Shown: one piece after another, positions 1 to 6,236 of the stretch
Layout of the letters: the number at the start of each line of letters is the position of its first letter
Numbering within the stretch: position 1 is the first letter of the stretch
DNA from: CAYYJM01 sp964471755
GTDB lineage: Bacteria > Planctomycetota > Planctomycetia > Gemmatales > Gemmataceae
Reading direction: 5' to 3'
Length of the DNA: 17,494 nt
NCBI GenBank assembly: GCA_964471755.1
Contig: CAYYJM010000125.1
Span: forward strand, 1 to 17,494
Program-made: the position numbers and the translations under genes
The notes under the pieces: model-generated
The model's input: the letters and a program-made list of their open reading frames with translations, nothing else
Database searches by the model: none
What the model was told of the DNA's origin: nothing

Positions 1-1
1 C

Positions 2-748
2 ACCGTCGGCGACGGTTCGCCGGAGAGCAGCATCGGGCCGACGGCTGACAACCGACTCAAGCCGGACGTCATCATCCCGAATTCGCAGGCGATGTTCACC
101 AACGGCGACGTCTCGGCCGGTTCGTCGAACGCGGCCGCCTACTTCGCGGCGGTCGCCGTCACGCTCAAGGCGGCGAAACCGGGTCTGCGGGCCGAACACC
201 TGCTGACCTACGCGGCCTCCCTGCGTACGGCGAACAAGCAGGTGATGCCACCGCGAGGCCCGATGAAGGGGACGCCGGACGGCCTGCGCGAAGTGGCCCT
301 GAGTACGTTGAGGGAATACGGTTACGGCCCGATCGTGGATCGGGTGCAGAAGGCCGTCGGAGCGACGCCGGTTCGGCTCTGGCTCGACGCGGAAGGCCGG
401 GTGGTACTCGGGATTCCACAACGGCCAGTGGATCTGGGCTCGCTCTTTCCGAATCACCCATTCCCGAATCATCCGCAGTTGTCCGACGAATACGAATGCT
501 ACCTGAGTCTGCAACCGGCTCCGCGCGGCGGCCTGCGGATGATGGATAGCTTCCGTCTCCGGCCCGGTTCCGCGTACCGGACTGCGGAGATGAAGATCCC
601 GAAGATGTCACCGCAACTGGTGGAGATTCGCCAGGTTCCAGCAGATCCGGGTACGTCGGAGGAGCGGACGCGTGAGGCTCTGCTCAACCGTCAGTGGCGG
701 ACGCCGACGCCTGAAGCGCTGGCCCTCCTGGTACGGCCGAGCCGCTGA
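2..748 (+). CDS. S8 (subtilisin-like) serine peptidase, C-terminal part, 5' truncated by window edge
   Basis: The open frame runs from the left edge, so the internal ATG at 92 is not the true start. The visible peptide begins TVGDGSPESS, followed by KPDVIIPNSQ and GSSNAAAYFAA. In subtilases KPDV(V/I)xP comes shortly before the catalytic-serine motif GTSMAAPxxxG. Here GSSNAAA takes that place, so the nucleophile should be the Ser encoded at 125-127. The downstream helix (AVAVTLKAAKPGL) also fits the family. The Asp and His of the triad would lie upstream of the window. About 165 further residues, with no recognised domain, follow the core. Oddity: the Pro normally after SxAA is Ala. The family call is fairly secure; activity and substrate are unknown. 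Confidence 0.75.
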   Translation, partial: TVGDGSPESSIGPTADNRLKPDVIIPNSQAMFTNGDVSAGSSNAAAYFAAVAVTLKAAKPGLRAEHLLTYAASLRTANKQVMPPRGPMKGTPDGLREVALSTLREYGYGPIVDRVQKAVGATPVRLWLDAEGRVVLGIPQRPVDLGSLFPNHPFPNHPQLSDEYECYLSLQPAPRGGLRMMDSFRLRPGSAYRTAEMKIPKMSPQLVEIRQVPADPGTSEERTREALLNRQWRTPTPEALALLVRPSR

Positions 749-787
749 GCGCCTCGCCTTCAGACGTTCCGGTCCCTACTTCTAGGG

Positions 788-831
788 TATGCTCCGGTTC
801 TTCCGCTCGGGGAGAGCCGGAACGCCGAACC
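788..831 (+). promoter_or_regulatory. Putative bacterioferritin promoter -10 and leader stem-loop
   Basis: TATGCT at 788-793 fits a GC-rich vegetative -10 box (TANNNT), 54 nt before the bfr ATG. No convincing -35 is visible. It is followed by a composite hairpin at 796-831: GGTTC pairs with GAACC, TTCC with GGAA, and GCTC with GAGC around a GGGGA loop, with small bulges on the 3' side. The purine-rich GGAAAGGA at 835-842 is the likely ribosome binding site. The hairpin could be an operator near the transcription start or a structured leader. Both readings are inference. Confidence 0.35.
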
Positions 832-847
832 ATCGGAAAGGACGATC

Positions 848-1336
848 ATGAAGGGCGATTCGCGCATCATCGACGCGCTCAACGGGGCACTGACCATCGA
901 GTTGACCGCGATCAATCAGTACTTCTGTCAGGCCAAGATGTGCAAGAACTGGGGCCTCCTCGTGCTGGCTCGCAAGCACTACGAGGAGTCGATCGGCGAG
1001 ATGAAGCACGCCGAGAAGATCATCGATCGGATTCTCTTTCTGGAAGGCGTCCCGGAGATCGCCCGCTACGACGTGATCCGGGTCGGTACCGATGTCAAGG
1101 AGCAGTTCGAGAACGATCTGAAGCTGGAGATGAAGGGCGTCACCCACTACAACGCCTCGATGGCGCTGGCGCTCGATCTGAAGGACAGCGGCTCCCGCGA
1201 GCTGATGGCCGAGATTCTGGTCGATTCGGAAGAACACGTCGACTGGCTGGAGACGCAGCTGGGCCTGATCGAGCAGGTGGGCTTGCAAAACTTCCTGGCC
1301 GAGATGATGGGTGGGGACGGAGAAGGCAAGCACTGA
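848..1336 (+). CDS. bfr: Bacterioferritin (haem-binding ferritin)
   Basis: Bacterioferritin stores iron in a 24-subunit cytoplasmic shell with haem at subunit interfaces. The 162-aa product has the usual length and opens MKGDSRIIDALNGALTIELT, typical of the family. Expected ligands visible are Glu18, Glu51, His54, Glu94 and His130, plus the haem ligand Met52 (in GEMKHAE). The C-terminal HVDWLETQLGLIEQVGLQN is also characteristic. Oddity: the usual Glu127, one of the two carboxylates bridging the di-iron site, is Ser127 (VDSEEHVDW). Alignment to the E. coli protein from memory needs no gap between residues 94 and 130. The subunit may therefore have an altered or inactive ferroxidase centre, as in bacterioferritins built from two subunit types. 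It is preceded by GGAAAGGA and converges with the ferredoxin gene. Confidence 0.95.
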   Translation: MKGDSRIIDALNGALTIELTAINQYFCQAKMCKNWGLLVLARKHYEESIGEMKHAEKIIDRILFLEGVPEIARYDVIRVGTDVKEQFENDLKLEMKGVTHYNASMALALDLKDSGSRELMAEILVDSEEHVDWLETQLGLIEQVGLQNFLAEMMGGDGEGKH

Positions 1337-1373
1337 GCGGCCGGTGATCTGCTCACCCTGTTCCGAGAGCGCG

Positions 1374-1392
1374 CCGCCGACGTGTTCGGCGG
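1374..1392. terminator. Possible bidirectional terminator hairpin between convergent genes
   Basis: CCGCCGA (1374-1380) pairs perfectly with TCGGCGG (1386-1392) around a CGTGT loop. It lies between the bfr stop and the ferredoxin stop. Neither strand has a clear T-tract, so intrinsic termination is only suggested by position. Confidence 0.35.
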
Positions 1393-1402
1393 AACGTCCC
1401 CT

Positions 1403-1600
1403 TCACGCCTCCGGGATCGCCAGGACCACGAGTCGGATCGCCGTCTCGGGACAGACCCGCACACACAGGCCGCAGGCGACGCAGTCACCCGGTCGCGGCA
1501 GCCAGGGACCATTCGGTCGCTGTGCCAGGCAGCGAGTCGGACAGACTCGCACGCAGTCGCCACAGGCCGTGCAGATCTGCTCATCGAGAAGCGGCAGCAT
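1403..1600 (-). CDS. Small 2[4Fe-4S] ferredoxin
   Basis: The 65-aa protein is almost entirely a bacterial-type dicluster ferredoxin. CTACGDCVRVCP (Cys10, 13, 16, 20) and CVACGLCVRVCP (Cys40, 43, 46, 50) each give the CxxCxxCxxxCP signature. The fourth Cys of each motif conventionally ligates the other cluster. The expected role is low-potential electron transfer in the cytoplasm; the partner is unknown. An extra Cys24 lies between the motifs. The ATG at 1600 overlaps the end of the upstream receiver-like gene by 20 nt, so it is the last gene of the five-gene minus-strand operon. It is not a Bfd-type [2Fe-2S] protein despite lying next to bacterioferritin. Confidence 0.9.
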   Translation of the reverse strand: MLPLLDEQICTACGDCVRVCPTRCLAQRPNGPWLPRPGDCVACGLCVRVCPETAIRLVVLAIPEA

Positions 1601-1976
1601 GGGGCGTCTCCTCCGTGTGCAGCAAGCGACGAACCGTCTCCTGGAGCAGATCCCGTTCGGGAGCCGGGATCAGCACCACCTTCGCTCCCAGGTCCCAGGC
1701 AAGGCCCGCCAGCACGACATGATCGCTGTCACCGATGACCACGGCCGCTGCATTCGGGTAGAGCCAGGCCACCTGTTCGAGCAGGCCAAACTCGCGTTCC
1801 AGATCCCGACCGACACGGATCAGAACCGCGGCTGGACCCGGTCGCGTCAGGAACTTCAGCACCGCCGTCGGCGTCTTCGCCTCGCGCAGCAACCAGCCCT
1901 CCGCCTCGGCCAGCGCTCGCACCTGCGACAGCACCCGCCCGTCCGGTTCAAAGACGACGATCTGCGGTGCCTGCAT
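1581..1976 (-). CDS. Receiver-like (pseudo-REC) protein without phospho-acceptor
   Basis: About 131 aa with the alternating pattern of a CheY-like fold: QIVVFEPDGRVLSQVRALAE, then PAAVLIRVGRD, then AAAVVIGDSDH, then LGAKVVLIPAP. In true receivers the first strand ends in an Asp/Glu pair, the third strand ends in the phosphorylated Asp, and the fifth strand has Lys-Pro. Here those places read EP, IR and IP, so phosphorylation is not expected. Two starts are possible: ATG at 1976, or GTG at 1982, which overlaps the upstream stop as GTGA. A GGAGG lies 10 nt before the ATG and 4 nt before the GTG; I prefer the ATG. It sits directly after the regulator gene and before the ferredoxin, suggesting a partner role in the same regulatory unit. 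The fold is inferred from pattern only. Confidence 0.65.
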   Translation of the reverse strand: MQAPQIVVFEPDGRVLSQVRALAEAEGWLLREAKTPTAVLKFLTRPGPAAVLIRVGRDLEREFGLLEQVAWLYPNAAAVVIGDSDHVVLAGLAWDLGAKVVLIPAPERDLLQETVRRLLHTEETPHAAASR

Positions 1977-1978
1977 GG

Positions 1979-3394
1979 TCACTCGGCCTCCATCTGGATC
2001 TCGCCCGGTGGCACCGCGTCCGGATCAGGGATGCCCAGCGCCTCCATCCGGCGAACCAGACGCTGCCGCCAGATGCCGAGCAACTCGGCCGCGCGCGTCT
2101 TGTGGCCGCGAGCCCGCTCCAGGGCCAGTTCGATGAGCCGTCGCTCCGTTTCCTGCAAGAGCGTGTCCAGCGGCAGCGACCCCGCCACAGCCGGGCGGGC
2201 GGTCCGCTGCAACGTCTGCGGCAGACGCACCGTCAAGGGTAGATCGTCCGCCTCGATGCGTTCGCCCTTGACCCGCTCACGCGCCGTCACCAGAACCTCG
2301 AACAGTTCGCGCACGTTCCCCGGCCAGGGATGATCGCGCAGCAGGGCCAGCGCTCCCTCGCTCACCTCGACGACGAGCTTGCCATCGCGCTCGGCCAGAC
2401 GCTCCAGACCGGCCTCGATCCGGCGTAGCAACTCGTCCTTGCACTCCCGCAGGGGCGGCACGGCGATCGTCAAGGGCCGAAGTGCGAAGGCCAGCGATTC
2501 GAGCAACCGGCCCGCGTTCACCTGAGCGTCGGGTGATTCTCGACATCCGGCCAGCACACGCGGTCCCGTCGTGGCAGCCAGGAGCGGAAGCAGACGCTCC
2601 TGCAACTCTCGCGGCAATCGGCCGGGTTCACGCAGGTAGAGGGTCGAGATCCCGTGCGCCGCCAGGCCCGCCGGCCCGAACAGAAGATCGGCCAGGACGC
2701 CCAGCGGCAGGCGCTCGCAATCGACGCACGCCAGGGCGTTCTCGCGCGCGGACGAAAGGGAATGCAGGATGCGGGCCAGTGTCTGCTTGCCGGTCCCCGC
2801 CTCGCCGATGAACAGCACCGGCACCCGGACACCGGCCGCCAGTCGGACCTGCTCGGCCAGACAGCGCAGGGCCGGCGTCGAGCTGCCAAACCCGTCGAGG
2901 GTCGGACGCTGGAGGGCTCGCTCGCGCAGCAGGATCAACCGTTCCGGCAACGGCATCGGCGCGGTCGAACCCACGGCATCGAGCGGCAGGATGCGGCCCA
3001 CGATACCGAGCAGTTCGCCGGCTGAAGTTCGGAAGGGAAGGAACTCGACCTCCCACCAGCGCGGCTGTCCTGGCGTACCAGGCAGCAGACGACGAGTGCG
3101 TGCGCTCCGGCCAGCGAGGACCTCTGGTGGCGGCGTCAGGGCATGGGCCAGGATTTTCCGTTCCCGCTCTTCCGGATCAGCGATCTCCGTGCCGACCGGC
3201 CGCGGGCGGCGGCAGAAGCGACCACGCACCTCGACCAGGGGCAGACCGACGAGCTTCTCCCAGGCCGTGTTGACGAAGAGAACCCGACAGTGCCGGTTGA
3301 GAACGAACAGAGCCTCGCCGCTTCGCTGGAACAGGGCCTGCCAGCGGAACGCTTCGCCAGGACCGGACGCCGGGGAACCTCCCGCGACGCTCAT
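1979..3394 (-). CDS. PAS-AAA+-Fis transcriptional regulator lacking the sigma-54 contact loop
   Basis: A 471-aa protein with three parts. Residues 17-136 form a PAS sensor domain (GEALFVLNRHCRVLFVNTAWEKL; C-terminal WWEVEFLPFR). Residues 169-388 form an AAA+ domain of the sigma-54 activator type. Residues 412-454 form a Fis-type helix-turn-helix (ELALERARGHKTRAAELLGI). Walker A is intact (GEAGTGKQ, 197-204), and so is the sensor II motif WPGNVRE (357-363). Two key features are missing. The GAFTGA loop is gone: only about 10 residues separate LLFG from TLYL, against about 23 normally. The Walker B motif LFLDEIGELP reads LYLREPGRLP, losing the Asp. Such proteins (TyrR is the known example lacking GAFTGA) do not remodel sigma-54 holoenzyme. 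It is probably a DNA-binding regulator that senses a small molecule or redox state through PAS. Confidence 0.85.
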   Translation of the reverse strand: MSVAGGSPASGPGEAFRWQALFQRSGEALFVLNRHCRVLFVNTAWEKLVGLPLVEVRGRFCRRPRPVGTEIADPEERERKILAHALTPPPEVLAGRSARTRRLLPGTPGQPRWWEVEFLPFRTSAGELLGIVGRILPLDAVGSTAPMPLPERLILLRERALQRPTLDGFGSSTPALRCLAEQVRLAAGVRVPVLFIGEAGTGKQTLARILHSLSSARENALACVDCERLPLGVLADLLFGPAGLAAHGISTLYLREPGRLPRELQERLLPLLAATTGPRVLAGCRESPDAQVNAGRLLESLAFALRPLTIAVPPLRECKDELLRRIEAGLERLAERDGKLVVEVSEGALALLRDHPWPGNVRELFEVLVTARERVKGERIEADDLPLTVRLPQTLQRTARPAVAGSLPLDTLLQETERRLIELALERARGHKTRAAELLGIWRQRLVRRMEALGIPDPDAVPPGEIQMEAE

Positions 3395-3401
3395 GGTCGG
3401 C

Positions 3402-3593
3402 TCACAGGAAGGTGGTCAGGTAGAGAATGACGCCGATGCCGCCCAGGAAGCCGACCAGTCGGCCCACCCAGCGAACCGTCTCGCGCAGGATCGGCCCCCA
3501 CTCGTCGAAGCGCGTGGCGCTGTAGACCAGGCTGATGCAGAGGATCAGCAGGGGCAGATCGAACAGATACGGGTTGTGTGGAGGAATGGTCAT
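3402..3593 (-). CDS. Small two-helix membrane protein, function unknown
   Basis: The 63-aa product is dominated by two hydrophobic stretches, about residues 8-27 (LFDLPLLILCISLVYSA) and 42-63 (VGRLVGFLGGIGVILYL). A short charged segment, FDEWGPILRETVRW, joins them. No motif assigns a function. The start overlaps the upstream stop as ATGA, and its own stop is 7 nt before the regulator gene. It is therefore probably translated as part of the same operon. Its length and overlaps make a real gene more likely than a chance frame; the antisense frames show no family resemblance. Confidence 0.75.
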   Translation of the reverse strand: MTIPPHNPYLFDLPLLILCISLVYSATRFDEWGPILRETVRWVGRLVGFLGGIGVILYLTTFL

Positions 3594-4336
3594 GCGTCGC
3601 TCGCCGGGAGAGTGTCTAGCGGTTGCTGCCCCTCGTCGGAAACCGTGGCCCCGGCCGTATCCTTCCGGGCCGGAGCCATGAAGGCGCGCGGCACGGCCGG
3701 GCCGGCGAAGGCGTCGTAGATGATCATGATGTTCAGCACGCCAGCGATGACGGTGAACACCCAGCCCAGGTCCATCGTCTTCGAGCCGGTCGTCTGCACG
3801 GCGTTGATGGCCCGCTCGGACGGCTCGCGCATGTAGAAGCCGAAGGTCGGATCGGGATGCGTCTGATCGTTGCCGAACTTGTAGTACTGCCAGAGCGCCG
3901 GCCAGGCGGCGATGCCGACCCAGAACTGCCCCAGGAACTGGGGCCGACTGTACAGGTTCGTCGTCAGGCGATCGAGGCTGAAGGCGTTCCGCTGCGGCTT
4001 TCTCGGGCCGGGCGGGCCGTCCTCGCCGGGCTGGGGATCCTGAGCCCGGGCAAAGCCCGGATCGGCATGCAGACCGTAGACGTCGGGCAGGTAGACCGCG
4101 CCGCCCACCTGGTATGTGGTGTCGCCGACCGTGGCCCTCCCGCTGCCCAGAGCGTTGCCGTAGAAGAACAGAGTGTAGATGCAGGCCAGGAACAGCACTC
4201 CCTTGCCGACGCGCCCCTGGTAGACCTGGCCCAGTCCGGGGACCAGATAGCTGAGGAACGCGGCCAGCGGGGAAATCGGCTGGATCGGCCCCGGATCTGG
4301 TCGCGTTTCGGGACTGGGAGGTGGGGTACTGCTCAT
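3590..4336 (-). CDS. TM2/DUF6677-like membrane protein
   Basis: A 248-aa protein with a proline-rich N-terminus (residues 1-22). A hydrophobic hairpin follows, AAFLSYLVPGLGQVYQGRVG then VLFLACIYTLFFYG, about 24-60. The PGLGQxYxGxxxKG turn is the hallmark of TM2-type membrane proteins. I recall it also in the planctomycete family DUF6677, which I cannot confirm here. Two further hydrophobic segments lie at about 136-150 and 188-208. The central part (about 65-135) is hydrophilic and carries GFARAQDPQPGEDGPPG, perhaps an exposed loop. It is the first gene of a five-gene operon, with a TATAAT promoter about 85 nt upstream. The ribosome site AGGAG is 11 nt before the ATG. Function unknown. Confidence 0.8.
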   Translation of the reverse strand: MSSTPPPSPETRPDPGPIQPISPLAAFLSYLVPGLGQVYQGRVGKGVLFLACIYTLFFYGNALGSGRATVGDTTYQVGGAVYLPDVYGLHADPGFARAQDPQPGEDGPPGPRKPQRNAFSLDRLTTNLYSRPQFLGQFWVGIAAWPALWQYYKFGNDQTHPDPTFGFYMREPSERAINAVQTTGSKTMDLGWVFTVIAGVLNIMIIYDAFAGPAVPRAFMAPARKDTAGATVSDEGQQPLDTLPASDA

Positions 4337-4420
4337 GCCGTGCTGAACTCCTGACAGGGGAGGGAATGGATTGGGAGAGATTCGTCCCTCCGGAAGTTCG
4401 TTCGCTCCCAGCCTGTCAGG

Positions 4421-4450
4421 ATTATAGATAGTTCACGCTACAAGGTCCAA
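4421..4450 (-). promoter_or_regulatory. Sigma-70-like promoter of the five-gene minus-strand operon
   Basis: On the minus strand a perfect TATAAT occupies 4426-4421. Upstream is a weak -35, TTGGAC (4450-4445), with an 18-nt spacer. The predicted start near 4414 gives a leader of about 78 nt before the ATG at 4336. The -35 lies inside the 3' end of the proline-rich gene. An AT-rich consensus hexamer stands out in this GC-rich DNA. Confidence 0.5.
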
Positions 4451-5388
4451 TCGAACCAGTCGATGGCGAGCAGGGCCGAGCAGGCGACGAGACAGATGCC
4501 GCCCAGGAAGGCCAGGACCGTTCGTCCGCTTCCGCGCATCCATCGACCCAGCGGCCCCAGTGGATAGGTGGACACGTCGAAGACGGCATTCACGGCGACC
4601 AGCGGAAACAGGGCCACTCGGGTTCCGAGGCTGACCGGCGTGGCCTCCGGCGGTGGCAGTTCCGGCGCACTGGCGGGCAGTTCCGGCAACGGTGGCGGGC
4701 TGGCCGGCCGTGTCGGTGGTGCCGCCGCTCGGCGGGCCGCTTCGAGACGAGCCATCGCTTCCACACTGCTATCGAGAACCTCCCCGCCCGGCTCCGGTTC
4801 CTCCGGTGGCGGGGTCGTCTGCTCTACCGCCGGCACCGGAGGCGTCGTCGGCGCGGGGATCGTCACGGTTTCCCGGATCACTCCCGCCTCCGCGCTGGCG
4901 GGGTGTTCCGCCTCGGCCGTCTGGCCTTGTTGCTGTTGCTTGAACGCCTCGGCCAGCGGGCCCCAGGTCTGGGCTGACGGCTGCCAGCTACCGCGAAGCG
5001 GCACCCATTCGCCACCGTCTTCCTCGGAAGTGGGAGTCACCTCGCGAACCGGCACGGCCTGTTCCGGCTGAACCAGGCGTGGACTGAGCGGCGTCGGTGT
5101 CTCGGCGGGAGGCGGCGTGGGCACCGGCGTCTCGACGGACGGGCCAGGCCGCAGACTGACCCGGCGTGGCAGCACCGGGCTGCTTTCCGTCGGCGTTCGC
5201 ACGACGGGAGCCGGCGTTGGCGTCGGTATCGGTGCGGGCTCCTCGGCCTCGTCTGCTTCCGTGGCACTGGCCGAATCCGTCGCGTTGACCGGCAGGGCGA
5301 GCATCCGCTGTAACAACGCGTCCAGCTCGTCGAGTTGCTGACGGGTCGATTGCACTGCCGGTGCCTTCTTGCCGTTCGACGTGGCCAT
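4438..5388 (-). CDS. Proline-rich protein with C-terminal membrane segment
   Basis: A 316-aa protein. I chose the ATG at 5388 (MATSNGKKAP) over an in-frame ATG at 5439 because GGAGGGA lies just upstream of 5388, 8 nt from the start codon. Residues 15-32 (RQQLDELDALLQRMLALP) form a short amphipathic helix. About 200 residues of low-complexity Pro/Thr/Ala/Glu sequence follow (PTPTPAP, PVPTPPPAETPTP, PPPEEPEPGG), with one QQQQ run. The C-terminus has a moderately hydrophobic stretch (RVALFPLVAVNAVFDV, about 257-272) and one clear membrane helix (TVLAFLGGICLVACSALLAI, about 290-309). It looks like a membrane-anchored protein with a long disordered spacer. No function recognised. It diverges from rsmE. 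Confidence 0.75.
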   Translation of the reverse strand: MATSNGKKAPAVQSTRQQLDELDALLQRMLALPVNATDSASATEADEAEEPAPIPTPTPAPVVRTPTESSPVLPRRVSLRPGPSVETPVPTPPPAETPTPLSPRLVQPEQAVPVREVTPTSEEDGGEWVPLRGSWQPSAQTWGPLAEAFKQQQQGQTAEAEHPASAEAGVIRETVTIPAPTTPPVPAVEQTTPPPEEPEPGGEVLDSSVEAMARLEAARRAAAPPTRPASPPPLPELPASAPELPPPEATPVSLGTRVALFPLVAVNAVFDVSTYPLGPLGRWMRGSGRTVLAFLGGICLVACSALLAIDWFDWTL

Positions 5389-5414
5389 GCGCGCTCCCTC
5401 CGGGCGATCCATCC

Positions 5415-5445
5415 TTGCCGGAACGTGAGGGGCTCCCATATGCTA
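5415..5445. promoter_or_regulatory. Divergent promoter region between the proline-rich gene and rsmE
   Basis: For rsmE, TTGCCG (5415-5420), an 18-nt spacer and TATGCT (5439-5444) lie 45 nt before the ATG at 5490. For the minus-strand gene, TAGCAT (5445-5440) overlaps the same bases 51 nt before its ATG. The two -10 boxes therefore share the core CATATGCTA, so opposing polymerases would compete. Motif matches only. Confidence 0.4.
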
Positions 5446-5489
5446 GGAGCCGCCACGCTGTCCAGAGGAACTGGCCAAGAGAGCGACCG

Positions 5490-6236
5490 ATGGCCGAGCG
5501 ATTTCACGTTGACGCCGTCCTGGGACCGGGCGAGGTCCTCCTCGACGGTCCCGAGGCGCATCACCTCGCCGCCGTTTGCCGGCTTCGCCCCGGTGACGCC
5601 GTCGTCCTGTTCAACGACGATGGCCGGGAGTACCCCGCCACCATCACGCACGTCGGCAAGAAACAGATCGTCCTTCACGTCGAGCGCTGCGACCAGCCGG
5701 CACGGGAGCTTCCGCACCGTCTCATCGCCGCCGCCCCACTGCCGAAGGGCGACCGGGGCCAGGTGCTGATCGAGAAACTGACCGAACTCGGCGTGACCGA
5801 CTACATTCCACTCCAAACCCAGCGCAGCATCGTCGAACCGCGTGCGGGGAAACTCGACCGGCTCCATCGCCACGTCATCGAGGCGAGCAAGCAGTGTGGT
5901 CGCAATCGCCTCCTGCGCATCCAGCCGCTGGTTCCCTGGAACTTGCTCGCCGACAGCCAGTTCCCCGGCCGACGCATTCTCGCCCATCCCGGTGGCACTC
6001 CTCTGTCACCGGAACGCCTGCTCGAACCGGCCGGGCCGCTGCTCCTGGCCGTCGGTCCCGAGGGCGGCCTGACCGACGACGAGGTCGGCCGGGCGCGCTC
6101 ATCGGGCTGGGAAGTCGTCAGCCTCGGTCCGCGCATCCTGCGCGTGGAAACAGCCCTGCTCGCCCTGGTAGTCTGGATGGGAAGGAGCCTTACCGCTCCG
6201 GCCACGCTGGTCCTTGACCCGGAGGAAGCACCATGA
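5490..6236 (+). CDS. rsmE: 16S rRNA (uracil-1498-N3)-methyltransferase RsmE
   Basis: RsmE methylates N3 of U1498 in the 30S decoding region using SAM. The 248-aa product has the family's usual length. The N-terminal 70 residues fit the PUA-like RNA-binding domain (AERFHVDAVL, then EAHHLAAVCRLRPGDAVVLF). The SPOUT catalytic domain follows with its conserved blocks: KGDRGQVLIEKLTELGV (86-102), EASKQCGR (133-140 region), VGPEGGLTDDEV (188-199) and LGPRILRVETA (212-222). The last two form the trefoil-knot SAM site. The ATG at 5490 is preferred over the in-frame ATG at 5361: the protein then begins where the family begins, and the longer version would run back into the divergent gene. Its stop overlaps the next start (ATGA). 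Confidence 0.95.
   Translation: MAERFHVDAVLGPGEVLLDGPEAHHLAAVCRLRPGDAVVLFNDDGREYPATITHVGKKQIVLHVERCDQPARELPHRLIAAAPLPKGDRGQVLIEKLTELGVTDYIPLQTQRSIVEPRAGKLDRLHRHVIEASKQCGRNRLLRIQPLVPWNLLADSQFPGRRILAHPGGTPLSPERLLEPAGPLLLAVGPEGGLTDDEVGRARSSGWEVVSLGPRILRVETALLALVVWMGRSLTAPATLVLDPEEAP

Noticed and set aside
1311..2333. Plus-strand frame of 340 codons across the ferredoxin, receiver-like and regulator genes
   Set aside because: It is antisense to three genes with recognisable motifs; its own peptide is low-complexity.
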